DNA of 64,000 nucleotides from Providencia rettgeri (GCF_041075285.1 NZ_CP163512.1:2356001-2420000); one strand, 5' to 3'; positions 36,407 to 46,222 are shown, counted from the stretch's first letter. Notes: generated from the letters alone by a model not told the origin. A program made the numbers and translations.

Positions 36407-36439
36407 TGTCGAGCAATAGAGTCAATATACATTGACCAG

Positions 36440-36467
36440 AAGGCCACATTCTATTGTGGCCTTTTAT
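36440..36467 (+). terminator. dps terminator
   Basis: AAGGCCACA (36440-36448) pairs with TGTGGCCTT (36455-36463) and is followed by TTTAT. Confidence 0.88.
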
Positions 36468-36526
36468 GTTTATAACCAGATACATAACCTAACAATTTAT
36501 TTTCTAGCTTTATTTTTAATATAAAG

Positions 36527-38644
36527 CTATTTTTTATTTATGATCTTCGGCATTTTAGGCTGTTCTATTGGAAAAACAGGCAAAGCATTTAATAGGCGTT
36601 GCCCATAGTTTTTTGTCAATAGCCGTTTATCATAAATAATAATTTCACCATAGCATTCATGACTGCGAATTAAACGCCCTGCTTGCTGAATTAAATTAAA
36701 TGATGCGCTAGGCAAACTTTGTACCTCGAAAGGATAACGTTTTAACGATTTTAACCAATCCCCTTCAGTCACAATGACTGGGTTGGTCACTGGAGGAAAT
36801 GCAATTTTATGAATATGCACCTGTGTCAAATACTCGCCTTTTAAATCAAGTCCTTCTGCAAATGATTGTAAACCAATTAATGCACTCCCTTGACCTTTGC
36901 TGACTCTATCACAATGGGTCTCAACCAAACGATAGCGTGGCTGATCCCCTTGGACCAACAACTGCAAACGTAAATCTTTTACGTGTTCAAGAAACCCTTC
37001 CATCGCTCTTTGGCTACTAAATAAAACCAAAACACCACGGTGCTTACCTTGGGTAAATTGCTCACGGAAAAATGCGGCCATTTCAGCAAGATGCTGTGGC
37101 TCATTAGATATTGTTGGCTCATACTCCATTTGCGGAATGATAATTTTCCCTTGCTCAACATGGTTAAACGGCGAAGACAATGTCACAAAATGATCATCAT
37201 TCTTTTCAGATAACCCTGTTAATTCCATAAACCTTGAATAGCTATTTAAGGAGCGAAGTGTGGCTGATGTAATAACAATATGTGGCACATTGCGCCACAA
37301 CAGATGCTGTAACTGCTCACTCACACGGATCCCCGCACAATGCATAAAAATACGCGATTGATTTTTTTCATAACGTCGACTTAACCATTTTGACACTGGC
37401 GCACCTGAACTTTGATCGAGTGCGGCTAGTCGCCAAAGTTTAGCCATATTTTCAAAATAGCCCATCGCGCGACTCATGGTTAATATAGAGCGATGTAAAC
37501 GTACAATATCTTGCTTTGCAGTTTGCTCCGTCAAATCATTTAATATTGATTCTGCAAGGCCTTTTAAGGCATCTGTTTGTTTAAAAAGATCTTGGCAACA
37601 CAACTGCATTGCTTCAGGTAATACCCCAAGCGGGAAAAGATACTCGTCATCTTTTGACTTTTCGGGCAATAATGCATTAGCAAGCAAAGAAAAATCACGA
37701 AACGTCTCACGCAGTTTTTCTGCGTGCAGTTGTAATTTTTCTGGGTTTGCCAATTTAGGCGGTTTGGCTGGCCGAAATTGCGCTAAATACTGGCCTACAT
37801 GACTCATGAAATTATCCACTTGTGCTGTCAATTGCACTAATGTGATTTCCCCTTCGACTTCAAGCGCATCCCTTGCAACATCTGGCACGTGGTGTCCTTC
37901 ATCCAAAACTAATAAAAGCTTTTTAGGATCAGGTAACACAGATTCGCTTTCCATCGCAGCCATAACTAAAGCGTGGTTTGCCACGACCACATCCGCATCG
38001 TCGATTTCTCGCCTAGCAATAAAAAACGGACATCTTTGATAAAATTGACAATTACGTCCTAAGCAATTCATTTTATCCGTACTGACTTTACGCCATAAGC
38101 TGTCTGAAAAAGCGCGTTTATGGTGATCACGTAAGCCATCCCATACAAAAGAATTAAAGTCATTACGTAATTGCTGACAAATAGCCCGTTCCTCGCTACT
38201 GGCTATTTCCGTTTTATCCTCCACCAACAGCATTAAATCGATTTGCTCCCCTTCAGCGGCACAAATTGCCGCTAAATTTCGCGGGCAAACATAGCGTGCA
38301 CGCCCAAACGCCCCGGTAAATTTTAAATCAGGAATAATTTTGCTCAGTAACGGCAGGTCTTTACTAAAAATTTGATCTTGTAGTGCCACATTTGCTGTGC
38401 TCACAACTAAGGTTTTCCCTTCTTCCCTACCCACCGCAATACCTGGGATTAAGTATGAAAGTGTTTTTCCTACCCCTGTTGGTGCTTCAATAACCAAATG
38501 GCGACCGCCGTCACCGGCTAAGTTTTTAGCAACTTCCGCGATCATTTGGCGCTGTGGTGCACGGGAAACAAACCCATCAATTTGGAGTGACAACCCTTTA
38601 TACCACTGGGTTATTTGTTCTTTAATTTTACTTGATAGGGACAT
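36527..38644 (-). CDS. dinG: ATP-dependent DNA helicase DinG
   Basis: 705-residue XPD-like superfamily 2 helicase with an iron-sulfur cluster, unwinding 5'-3' and resolving R-loops and G-quadruplexes. Walker A APTGVGKT is at about residue 55, and the Walker B box LDEGHHV near residue 250. Four cluster cysteines are visible: one in YVCPRNL and three in MNCLGRNCQFYQRC. Motif VI is QAGRLIRS. In E. coli it belongs to the SOS regulon; upstream of this copy I found only a weak, unconvincing LexA-like half-site. Confidence 0.96.
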   Translation of the reverse strand: MSLSSKIKEQITQWYKGLSLQIDGFVSRAPQRQMIAEVAKNLAGDGGRHLVIEAPTGVGKTLSYLIPGIAVGREEGKTLVVSTANVALQDQIFSKDLPLLSKIIPDLKFTGAFGRARYVCPRNLAAICAAEGEQIDLMLLVEDKTEIASSEERAICQQLRNDFNSFVWDGLRDHHKRAFSDSLWRKVSTDKMNCLGRNCQFYQRCPFFIARREIDDADVVVANHALVMAAMESESVLPDPKKLLLVLDEGHHVPDVARDALEVEGEITLVQLTAQVDNFMSHVGQYLAQFRPAKPPKLANPEKLQLHAEKLRETFRDFSLLANALLPEKSKDDEYLFPLGVLPEAMQLCCQDLFKQTDALKGLAESILNDLTEQTAKQDIVRLHRSILTMSRAMGYFENMAKLWRLAALDQSSGAPVSKWLSRRYEKNQSRIFMHCAGIRVSEQLQHLLWRNVPHIVITSATLRSLNSYSRFMELTGLSEKNDDHFVTLSSPFNHVEQGKIIIPQMEYEPTISNEPQHLAEMAAFFREQFTQGKHRGVLVLFSSQRAMEGFLEHVKDLRLQLLVQGDQPRYRLVETHCDRVSKGQGSALIGLQSFAEGLDLKGEYLTQVHIHKIAFPPVTNPVIVTEGDWLKSLKRYPFEVQSLPSASFNLIQQAGRLIRSHECYGEIIIYDKRLLTKNYGQRLLNALPVFPIEQPKMPKIINKK

Positions 38645-38884
38645 AAATTACGCTGATGACCAAATGTGAGATGTAAGGTAACGAAAACAGCCATGGCAAG
38701 GAAACACGAAAAATCACTTTTACCAACCGTTTCGCAAAACTACTGTATTAAAAACCATTATACATAAAAATTGGGAAGCCTTTTGCAAAACACCAACTCA
38801 CTAACAGAAAAAGTTGCTTTTAACTTGTTTGCAACACTCATCCAGTTATACTTTGAGTTCTTATTTCTATGCAGGCTATAAAAA

Positions 38885-39046
38885 ATGAAAAAGATTGTTA
38901 TCGCACTTTGCGCATTATGCGCTTTTGGTTCCGTAGGCGGCATCGTTCTTGCAGGGATGAATATCTATACACGTTCCACAACCCCGATAGAAAAAGGGCA
39001 ACCACAATCGCCATCATTAGTACCTGCGCCAAACCAAGTTCAATAA
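38885..39046 (+). CDS. Small hydrophobic 53-residue protein
   Basis: An ORF of 53 codons from ATG 38885. The first 25 residues are a basic start followed by a hydrophobic stretch (KKIVIALCALCAFGSVGGIV), so it is a signal peptide or single membrane anchor. The remainder is short, proline- and glutamine-rich. It ends 37 bp before sseA on the same strand and may be co-transcribed with it. I do not recognise a family. The start has only a weak upstream purine run. Confidence 0.6.
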   Translation: MKKIVIALCALCAFGSVGGIVLAGMNIYTRSTTPIEKGQPQSPSLVPAPNQVQ

Positions 39047-39083
39047 TTTCGCGTGATTTAACACCCCAGGACGGAGATAGCTT

Positions 39084-39923
39084 ATGTACAACGATTATTT
39101 TGTAACCCCTCAATGGCTTAATACGCACTTATCGGATGGTAATATCATTGTACTTGATGCTTCGTCTCCTCCACCAACCGCTCCTTATGATTGCCGTCAA
39201 CGTTATGTTGAAGAGCACATCCCTAACGCGCAATTTTTCCACCAAGATGAAATCGCTGATAAAACATGTGACCTACCTCATATGTTGCCTAGTGCGGAGG
39301 TATTTAGCCAAGCGGTTGGAGCAATGGGGATTGATAACAACACTCAAGTTATTATTTACTCACAGAACAATTTGTTTTCATCACCACGTGCTTGGTGGAC
39401 GTTCACCACCATGGGATGCAAGCATGTCAAAATCCTTGCTGGGGGTATTGAAGCATGGAAAGCCGCGGGGTTTACAACCCAATCAGGTGAAGTCCCCCCA
39501 CCGAAAAATAAAGAGTTTAAAGCATCACGTAAAGGCACTAACGCGGTAAACCAGCAGCAACTTCTTGATCTTGTTAATGAAGGTCAAATCCAAATTATTG
39601 ATGCCCGCGCTGCACCTCGTTTTTATGGCGAAGCACCTGAGCCTCGTCCTGGTTTACGCATGGGTCACATTCCGGGAAGCAAAAATGTCCCTTGGGATTT
39701 ATTAGTCACTAATGGTGAATTTAAATCACCAGAAGCTTTAAAAGCGATTTTTACAGAACAAGGTGTCGATATCCAAGCCCCGTCAATAACTACCTGTGGC
39801 TCTGGAATGACTGCCGCAGTCGTCCTTATGGCATTAACGCTATTAGGTAACTCAAATGTACGCTTATATGACGGCTCATGGGCAGAATGGGGGCAAGATA
39901 ATGGCTTGCCAATAGAACCTTGA
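39084..39923 (+). CDS. sseA: 3-mercaptopyruvate sulfurtransferase
   Basis: Cytosolic two-domain rhodanese of 279 residues that transfers sulfur from 3-mercaptopyruvate to thiol acceptors or cyanide. The catalytic loop CGSGMTA starts at C238, and CGSGMT is the signature distinguishing it from thiosulfate sulfurtransferase. The N-terminal inactive rhodanese domain and the linker GHIPGSKNVPW are intact. ACGGAGATAGCTT provides the ribosome binding site. Confidence 0.96.
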   Translation: MYNDYFVTPQWLNTHLSDGNIIVLDASSPPPTAPYDCRQRYVEEHIPNAQFFHQDEIADKTCDLPHMLPSAEVFSQAVGAMGIDNNTQVIIYSQNNLFSSPRAWWTFTTMGCKHVKILAGGIEAWKAAGFTTQSGEVPPPKNKEFKASRKGTNAVNQQQLLDLVNEGQIQIIDARAAPRFYGEAPEPRPGLRMGHIPGSKNVPWDLLVTNGEFKSPEALKAIFTEQGVDIQAPSITTCGSGMTAAVVLMALTLLGNSNVRLYDGSWAEWGQDNGLPIEP

Positions 39924-39941
39924 TTTTTTAGCTTATAAATG

Positions 39942-39973
39942 AATAAGCCACTCCTTTGTAAGTGGCTTATTTA
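39942..39973. terminator. Shared terminator of sseA and the glsB-like gene
   Basis: AATAAGCCACT (39942-39952) pairs with AGTGGCTTATT (39961-39971), then TT. It lies between convergent genes and could act both ways. Confidence 0.8.
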
Positions 39974-39996
39974 AGAAAAATTTTGAACCACAAGTG

Positions 39997-40245
39997 CTAT
40001 TTGGCAAATATCCCGGCTAAAAAGAGCACAACAATGGCACCAACCACTGCAACGACAAAGCTACCAAAGTTAAAACCGTCAACTTTGCCTTTGCCAAAAA
40101 ACGTGCTGATATAACCACCAACGACAGCCCCAACGATCCCTAACACTGTCGTCATAATGAATCCCATATGGTAAGTACCAGGCATTAACCACTTAGCTAA
40201 AATACCGGCTATCAAACCAAAAATGATCCACGCAATAACCCCCAT
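39997..40245 (-). CDS. GlsB/YeaQ/YmgE family small membrane protein
   Basis: 82-residue inner-membrane protein of the transglycosylase-associated (YeaQ/YmgE/GlsB) family, with three glycine-rich membrane segments: IAWIIFGLIAGILAKWLMPG, TVLGIVGAVVGGYI and FVVAVVGAIVVLFLAGIF. Members are general-stress proteins of unknown mechanism. AGGCTT in reverse before the ATG at 40245 supplies the ribosome binding site. Monocistronic. Confidence 0.9.
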   Translation of the reverse strand: MGVIAWIIFGLIAGILAKWLMPGTYHMGFIMTTVLGIVGAVVGGYISTFFGKGKVDGFNFGSFVVAVVGAIVVLFLAGIFAK

Positions 40246-40396
40246 ATAAAGCCTCCCAAGACTAGGTCTCTATTTAAAAATGACTGAAAAACGCTCAATC
40301 ATAGGCATTAGATATACCTATCATATAGTTTAAGTAAAGACCCTATAGGTTAAATTCGCAAATAAAAATAATAATGAAACAACACTTTTTCCGTTA

Positions 40397-41335
40397 TTAA
40401 CTAACGACACGCGTAATCACAGCAGCGATTTGCTCGGCATTTTTCAACGTCCTAACCTGTGAAAATAACTCATCCGCTTCTTGGTATTCTTTACGTAAAT
40501 AACTCAACCATTGTTTGATGCGAGCCGCATGATAATGACCTGTATCACCTTGTTTCTCGAGCTCGGTGTATTTTAACAATAATCCCCCAACTTGCCCCCA
40601 AGGCATTTTAACGTCATTGTGTTTAATCACTCGACTCAAGTTTGGAGTATTAAGGGCACCTCGACCAATCATCAGCGCATCACAACCTGTAACCTGAAGA
40701 CAACGCTGAGCGCTATCATAATCCCAGATTTCACCATTCGCTATTACAGGAATTGATAACTTACTGCGAATTTCACCAATTGCTTGCCAGTTGATACGCT
40801 CCGCTTTATAACCATCTTCTTTGGTACGCCCATGAACGGTTAATTCCGTTGCCCCTGCCTGTTGTACTGCATCCGCAATTTCATGGGAAAATGAAATACT
40901 ATCCCATCCTAAACGTACTTTAACGGATAGCGGAAATTCTTTCGGCACAGCATCACGCATTGCTTTAGCTGCTCGGTAAATCAAGTCTGGTTGTTTTAGT
41001 AATGTTGCTCCACCGCCGTGACCATTAACCGTTTTCGAAGGGCATCCACAATTGAGATCAACACCCCATGATCCCAATTCAATCGCGCGATTTGCATTTT
41101 CGGCTAACCATTGAGGATGCTGACCCAGTAATTGAACACGCACTAAGGTCCCTGACGGAGTTCTACTTTGGTATTTGAGTTCGGGACATAAACGGTAAAA
41201 TGTTTTTGCGGGTAGCAATGTGTCAACAACTCGCACAAATTCACTAATGCAAAGATCGTAATCGTTGACCTCACTTAATAAAGAACGAACAAGGGGATCT
41301 AAAACTCCTTCCATAGGAGCTAATAAAACACGCAT
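40397..41335 (-). CDS. dusC: tRNA-dihydrouridine(16) synthase DusC
   Basis: Cytosolic FMN enzyme reducing uridine 16 in the tRNA D-loop. 312 residues, closely matching E. coli DusC ([31 protein letters not shown]). The catalytic cysteine is in NCGCPSK near residue 98. FMN-binding segments include [27 protein letters not shown] and the IGRGALN phosphate loop. Single gene. Confidence 0.96.
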   Translation of the reverse strand: MRVLLAPMEGVLDPLVRSLLSEVNDYDLCISEFVRVVDTLLPAKTFYRLCPELKYQSRTPSGTLVRVQLLGQHPQWLAENANRAIELGSWGVDLNCGCPSKTVNGHGGGATLLKQPDLIYRAAKAMRDAVPKEFPLSVKVRLGWDSISFSHEIADAVQQAGATELTVHGRTKEDGYKAERINWQAIGEIRSKLSIPVIANGEIWDYDSAQRCLQVTGCDALMIGRGALNTPNLSRVIKHNDVKMPWGQVGGLLLKYTELEKQGDTGHYHAARIKQWLSYLRKEYQEADELFSQVRTLKNAEQIAAVITRVVS

Positions 41336-41493
41336 AAATGGCTCACAAAAAAGACAGCAAAAGTAAAAAACAATTTTTACAACTATATTAGCCTATGGGA
41401 CCGCATTAATATATTCGCATAGCAAATAAAAGCATCGGTTTCAGCCAACTATAATACATCTCTTTAGATAAAATAAATAAGTATAAAAATGAG

Positions 41494-41611
41494 TGAGGTT
41501 TGCCAGCAGGTAGATAGATTTTAAAAATAGACTAGGAAAATCAACTTGTTGATTTTCGGTTGATAATACAAAGTGGGAAACCATGCTTTTATCCCACTTT
41601 GTCAACAACCC
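41494..41611 (-). repeat. Truncated three-hairpin element, copy 3
   Basis: On the minus strand it reads GTTGTTGACAAAGTGGGATA, CCCACTTTGTATTATCA, GAAAATCAACAAGTTGATTT and CTGCTGGCAAACC, following copies 1 and 2 in order. The central palindrome has changed but stayed self-complementary (CAATATATTG to CAACAAGTTG). It again starts right after a terminator hairpin, but the second arm of the last hairpin and the second terminator copy are missing. Confidence 0.82.
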
Positions 41612-41644
41612 CACGCCCCAGTGAGTCTATCATATTGGGGCGTG
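41612..41644 (-). terminator. Hairpin ending the sugar operon
   Basis: CACGCCCCA (41612-41620) pairs with TGGGGCGTG (41636-41644), a nine-bp GC-rich stem 22 bases past the last gene. The T-run expected after it has been replaced by the repeat element's GTTGTTGAC. Confidence 0.75.
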
Positions 41645-41665
41645 CCTCACTTAACATGTGCCTAA

Positions 41666-42430
41666 TTAAACGATAGTAAAACAACCATCAATGATTAAAT
41701 CAGCACCTGAGGTATAACTTGCCGCATCAGAGAGTAAATAAATTACAGCGCCAGCAAGCTCTTCAGGTGTTCCCATTCTTTTGAATGGGATCATTTTAAT
41801 CCATTCGTCTTGCCAATCCTGCCTGACTGTTGCCGTCATTTCTGTTCGAATATAACCTGGGCTGATTGAATTAACACGGATACCATGTTGTCTCCATTCT
41901 ACCGCTAATGATTTGGTTAAGTGCACGACAGCAGCTTTCGATGCATTATACGATGCCTGTTCTTGTGGAATATTAACAATTGTTCCAGACATGGATGCCG
42001 TATTAACAATACTACCTACTTTATTATTATTAATTAAATAACGAGCAAATGCCTGAGCGACAAAGAAAACGCCATTTAAATTGACATCAACAATTTTACG
42101 CCATTCATCGGGAGTACAATCAATCGCCGCTTTATGCAGGCAAATTCCCGCATTGTTGAATAATAAATCTAAAGTACCAAAATCAGCACCAACTGCTTCA
42201 ATGCAATTTTTCACATTTTCAGGGTCAACCACATTGCAGCAATATGCTTTTGCTTTTATATGATAATTTTGTTCCAATTGCTCAGCGACATCACTGGCAT
42301 CAACTAAATCAAAAATAGCAATATCAGCCCCTGCATCTGCTAAATATTGTGCAACGACTTTTCCAATACCTTGCTTACCACCAGTTACAATAGCAACTTT
42401 CCCTTTTAAAGAAAAAATATCACTACGCAT
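41666..42430 (-). CDS. Short-chain dehydrogenase/reductase of the sugar operon
   Basis: Cytosolic NAD(P)-dependent oxidoreductase, 254 residues from ATG 42430. That start has GGAG nine bases upstream; the longer reading from 42481 adds 17 unlikely residues. The Rossmann motif TGGKQGIG, the NNAG segment, catalytic serine with YNASK, and the SPGYIRTEM loop are all present. It is the last gene of the sugar operon. It may oxidise a polyol to the ketose used by the kinase; this is inferred from position. Confidence 0.88.
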   Translation of the reverse strand: MRSDIFSLKGKVAIVTGGKQGIGKVVAQYLADAGADIAIFDLVDASDVAEQLEQNYHIKAKAYCCNVVDPENVKNCIEAVGADFGTLDLLFNNAGICLHKAAIDCTPDEWRKIVDVNLNGVFFVAQAFARYLINNNKVGSIVNTASMSGTIVNIPQEQASYNASKAAVVHLTKSLAVEWRQHGIRVNSISPGYIRTEMTATVRQDWQDEWIKMIPFKRMGTPEELAGAVIYLLSDAASYTSGADLIIDGCFTIV

Positions 42431-42516
42431 AATAACATTCTCCATAATGGATGATTTTTTATTCGTCGTTTTCATAGGCAATGAACTTAATTTACTTAAC
42501 TCACTGCCATTGGTTC

Positions 42517-43515
42517 TTACAATTTCACTTTTGATTTAATACTTTCTAGCATCACTGCAATAATAATAATGATACCTTTAACAACCTGTTGGTTATAACC
42601 AGAGATGTTCATCAGGTTCATTAAATTAGAAATAATACTTAAAATTAAAACACCAATAATAGTATTAATAACAGTGCCTCTGCCACCTGCTAAACTTGCA
42701 CCACCAACAACTACAGCAGCAATGACATCTAATTCAAAACCAACCGCTAATACAGGAGAACCTACGCCTGTTCTTGTTGTTGCTAAAATACCTGCAACGC
42801 CACACGCCAATCCACTTAATGCATAAACAGCTAATTTATAATAATTCACTCGGATACCAGCAAAACGTGTAGCCGTTTCATTTGAGCCAATTGAGACGAC
42901 TAAGCGACCAAATACCGTGTGTTTATATAAAAATTGAGCCAATAAAATAAAAAGACCAAACACATAAACAGGCAAAGGGATCCCAAATAAATAACCTGTT
43001 CCAAATTCAATTAATGCAGGATCATCAATAAATACAGGTTGCCCTTTTGATATTATCAGCCCTAAGCCCCGTGCAATGGTCATCATTGCTAGTGTTGCAA
43101 TAAACGGTGCAATATTAAACCATGTCACTAATACACCCGCAAAAGCACCAATTATGGTGGCCATAATGACACCAACGGCTAAAGCTGGCCACAAACCAAT
43201 ATCAGGGATCATTAATGCAACAACTACAGAAACTAACGCCATAATTGCGCCAACTGATAAATCAATCCCGCCTGTTAATATGACAAACAACATGCCTAAT
43301 GTTGCTAATCCAAGAGGAACGCTTTGCCTTAATACGTTAGTAATATTATCTGCGCTATAAAAACGATCTGATAAAAAACCAGCAATAACTAGCATGATAA
43401 TGAAAACGAGTAATGTTGAATTTTCACCAATCAATCTTGCTATTTTTCTTAATATAGAAGGTTGATCATTGGTTTTATTTTCTACACTCAGAGTTGAATT
43501 TTCTAGTGTTTCCAT
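42517..43515 (-). CDS. Ribose-type sugar ABC transporter permease (RbsC-like)
   Basis: 332-residue inner-membrane permease with eight to ten hydrophobic segments. It has RbsC family landmarks: GGIDLSVGAIMALVSVV, SIGSNETATRFAGIRV and VVGGASLAGGRGT. It follows the ATPase gene by 59 bp. With the neighbouring solute-binding protein and double ATPase it forms a complete importer for a pentose or hexose-type sugar. Confidence 0.92.
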   Translation of the reverse strand: METLENSTLSVENKTNDQPSILRKIARLIGENSTLLVFIIMLVIAGFLSDRFYSADNITNVLRQSVPLGLATLGMLFVILTGGIDLSVGAIMALVSVVVALMIPDIGLWPALAVGVIMATIIGAFAGVLVTWFNIAPFIATLAMMTIARGLGLIISKGQPVFIDDPALIEFGTGYLFGIPLPVYVFGLFILLAQFLYKHTVFGRLVVSIGSNETATRFAGIRVNYYKLAVYALSGLACGVAGILATTRTGVGSPVLAVGFELDVIAAVVVGGASLAGGRGTVINTIIGVLILSIISNLMNLMNISGYNQQVVKGIIIIIAVMLESIKSKVKL

Positions 43516-43574
43516 GGTGTATCCTTTTTATTTTTATCTGTTACCTAAATTACAGAGTGACATTTAAAAATGAA

Positions 43575-45092
43575 TTAATTGACCATTGCTGATGTTTGTT
43601 CATGCTTAACGATAGCGTGACGCATAATATTTTCTTCTGATAGTTCATGTTGTTGTAACTCTGCGGTAATGCGACCTTCACTCATGACATAAACACGGTG
43701 AGAGAGCGAAATGACTTCAATCATTTCCGAAGAAATAACAAGTACTGAAAAACCTTTCTGCGCTAATTCATGAATTAAATGATAAATTTCAACTTTTGCA
43801 CCAACATCAACACCTCGGGTGGGTTCGTCTAAAATTAATACATCACAATTTGTATTTAACCACTTAGCAATAACGACTTTTTGTTGGTTTCCACCACTTA
43901 AACTGGAAATAGGATCATCCATATTGTTAAATTTAATTTTTAGCTTTTCTTTAAAAACGTTAGCTAACATGCGTTCTTTACTAATCCGAATGATGCCTTT
44001 TAATCGACAAATAGAACTTAATTTTGTCAAACTAATATTTTCACGAATAGGTCGAGATAAAATAGCGCCTTGCATCTTTCTATCTTCTGGAACTAATCCA
44101 ATACCTTTATTCATCGCATCACTTGGGTGATGGATGGTAATTTCTTTATGATTTTTAATAATTTTACCGGAAGCGATTTTATCGATTCCAAATAAGCATC
44201 TTGCGATTTCTGTACGTCCAGAACCAACAAGCCCTGCCAAACCTACTATTTCACCCTTTTTAATATGAAAATGAATATTTTTAAGTAAACTTTTGGTTGA
44301 TAAATTTTCTACCTGTAAAGCGATCTCATTATTTGGTATATTCTTAGTTGGGTATAAATTTTCAAAGCTTCGCCCGACCATACCAGTGATAATATCATCC
44401 TCAGTACAGGTTTTTGGGTTTAATTCCTTTGTTGTTTCGCCATCTTTAATTACAGTAATCGCATCCCCAATTCTAAATATTTCTTCTAATCGATGTGAAA
44501 TATATAAAATAGTGACACCCTGTGCCTTTAAAAATTTCAACTGACTAAATAAAATATTAATTTCACGTTCAGACAATACAGCCGATGGCTCATCTAAGAT
44601 TAATATGTTGACATCACGAGCCAATGATTTGGCTATTTCAACCATTTGTTGATACGCAACACTAAGTGTTTTTGCCTTAACTGTTGGATCAATATCAAAA
44701 CCTAAATTTTTTAAGACATGACTGGCACGCTTATTTAATAACTTCCGATTTATCGTCGCTTTTCCAAACCCAAGGTCACCTAAAAAAATATTTTCAGCAA
44801 CAGTTAGCTCAGGTGAAATAGCAAGTTCTTGGTAAATAATACCAATTTTATGTTGCCTACTTTGCTTTGGTGTTGTGAAATTAACTTCCTCACCATTAAT
44901 AAAAACTTGCCCACCATCCTTTGTATATATGCCAGATAGGATTTTCATTAATGTTGATTTACCAGCCCCATTTTCACCTACAATTGCATGTATATCACCT
45001 CGCTTAACTTTAAGGTTAATATTTTTTAAGGCATGAACTCCACCAAAACTTTTTTTCACACCCTTTGTTACAATTGCATATTCTTCCATCAT
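43575..45092 (-). CDS. Sugar ABC transporter double ATPase (RbsA-like)
   Basis: 505-residue ATPase with two fused nucleotide-binding domains. Domain 1 has Walker A GENGAGKST (about residue 38) and LILDEPSAVLS. Domain 2 has the degenerate P-loop GLVGSGRTE, LSGGNQQKVVIAKWL and LILDEPTRGVD. The length matches the RbsA/AlsA/AraG class. It lies between the solute-binding protein and permease genes, preceded by a stable intercistronic hairpin. Confidence 0.93.
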   Translation of the reverse strand: MMEEYAIVTKGVKKSFGGVHALKNINLKVKRGDIHAIVGENGAGKSTLMKILSGIYTKDGGQVFINGEEVNFTTPKQSRQHKIGIIYQELAISPELTVAENIFLGDLGFGKATINRKLLNKRASHVLKNLGFDIDPTVKAKTLSVAYQQMVEIAKSLARDVNILILDEPSAVLSEREINILFSQLKFLKAQGVTILYISHRLEEIFRIGDAITVIKDGETTKELNPKTCTEDDIITGMVGRSFENLYPTKNIPNNEIALQVENLSTKSLLKNIHFHIKKGEIVGLAGLVGSGRTEIARCLFGIDKIASGKIIKNHKEITIHHPSDAMNKGIGLVPEDRKMQGAILSRPIRENISLTKLSSICRLKGIIRISKERMLANVFKEKLKIKFNNMDDPISSLSGGNQQKVVIAKWLNTNCDVLILDEPTRGVDVGAKVEIYHLIHELAQKGFSVLVISSEMIEVISLSHRVYVMSEGRITAELQQHELSEENIMRHAIVKHEQTSAMVN

Positions 45093-45130
45093 AAATACCT
45101 TTTACTTTATTAACTATGATAGATTTTTCA

Positions 45131-45157
45131 AGGTGCGGTTATTCATTTACCGCACCT
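45131..45157 (-). promoter_or_regulatory. Intercistronic hairpin after the solute-binding protein gene
   Basis: AGGTGCGGT (45131-45139) pairs perfectly with ACCGCACCT (45149-45157) around a nine-base loop. It lies 12 bases after the solute-binding protein stop. In many ABC operons such a structure protects the upstream mRNA and reduces readthrough, so the binding protein is made in excess over the transporter. Confidence 0.7.
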
Positions 45158-45168
45158 CAGACACTTAA

Positions 45169-46137
45169 TTAATACAGTGCTTTTTCATCATAATATTTCT
45201 TAACGTTATCTTTATTAATAACAATTGGAGTGATGTAAGAATAATCAGGGAATTCTGTCTGCCCTGCTTTATGCTTAGCGATTACATCAATAACGGCAGA
45301 TGTTAATGTGTCTGGGTTATTCGATGATGTTGCTTGTAATTCACCACGTGAAATAGCTTCTAATGCTTTTTTGTAACCATCATTTGAGAAAATTTTCACA
45401 TTATCTAATTTGTTTGCAGCTTTCAAAGATAAAACTGCTCCTAACACCATTTCATCAGATTCGGTATAAACACAGTTAATCTTATCACCTTGTGCTACCA
45501 GTAAGTCTTCCATCGCTTTGAGGCCGCCTTGTTGATCCCAGTTACCCCAACCTTGGCTTAATACAGTTAAATTTGTTTGATTATATTTTCTAAGTTGTGC
45601 TTCCATCACACCACGAACAAAGTTTGCACGACGAGCTTCACCAACCAAATTACCTTGGTTACCACTAATAAAAACGCAATTCATAGGATTTTTACCAAAT
45701 AAATCTACCGCATATTCCCCCATTAATACGTTATTCTTTCCATTGTCTGCTTGGACACGAGTCACAACAGGTGCACTTAATGGAATATCACTGTCTAAAA
45801 TAATAGTTGGAATACCTTTACTTTTGGCCATATTAGTAATGCGAATGCCAGCTTCTGGATCTTGTGGATTTAAAACTAAATAATTAATTCCTTGAGATAA
45901 CATATCTTCTACATCAGAAATTTGTTTATTTAAATCTCCACGAGCATCTGTCGTGATAATTTCATAGCCTTTTTCTTTAGCATGTTTTTGCATGTATTGA
46001 TCAAGGCCATTAAAAAATGCGCCATTTAATGTTCTATTCGCAAAACCAATTTTTATTTTATCTTCAGCGCTAGCAAAACCTGTTGAAAATGCAGATACAA
46101 CAATAGTACAAAGCAATAATTTATTAATAGCTTTCAT
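45169..46137 (-). CDS. Periplasmic sugar-binding protein (RbsB-like)
   Basis: 322 residues with a typical signal peptide (24 residues, ending GFASA). The mature protein has the type I periplasmic-binding fold of the ribose/allose class: KIGFANRTLNGAFFNGLDQYM, DARGDLNKQISDVEDML, GINYLVLNPQD and VTRVQADNGKNN. It delivers substrate to the RbsA/RbsC-like importer. An 85-bp gap separates it from the kinase gene, allowing an internal promoter, though none was identified. Binding specificity cannot be read directly. Confidence 0.92.
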   Translation of the reverse strand: MKAINKLLLCTIVVSAFSTGFASAEDKIKIGFANRTLNGAFFNGLDQYMQKHAKEKGYEIITTDARGDLNKQISDVEDMLSQGINYLVLNPQDPEAGIRITNMAKSKGIPTIILDSDIPLSAPVVTRVQADNGKNNVLMGEYAVDLFGKNPMNCVFISGNQGNLVGEARRANFVRGVMEAQLRKYNQTNLTVLSQGWGNWDQQGGLKAMEDLLVAQGDKINCVYTESDEMVLGAVLSLKAANKLDNVKIFSNDGYKKALEAISRGELQATSSNNPDTLTSAVIDVIAKHKAGQTEFPDYSYITPIVINKDNVKKYYDEKALY

Positions 46138-46222
46138 TATATTTACCTTTATATGTAGGGAGGGTACTTTCTATTAATTTGATAACTATATGACGACTAG
46201 TTTTTACTAATGTTATTAATAT

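Larger units (their letters stand above)
41336..41665. other. Intergenic region between dusC and the sugar operon
   Basis: 330 bp. Its right half holds the operon terminator (41612-41644) and a truncated inverted copy of the three-hairpin element (41494-41611). The left half (41336-41490) is the dusC promoter side with nothing else recognised. Confidence 0.55.

Noticed and set aside
38725..38765. LexA-like sequence CTGT...CCAT upstream of dinG
   Set aside because: Only one half-site fits CTGT-N8-ACAG, too weak to call an SOS box.
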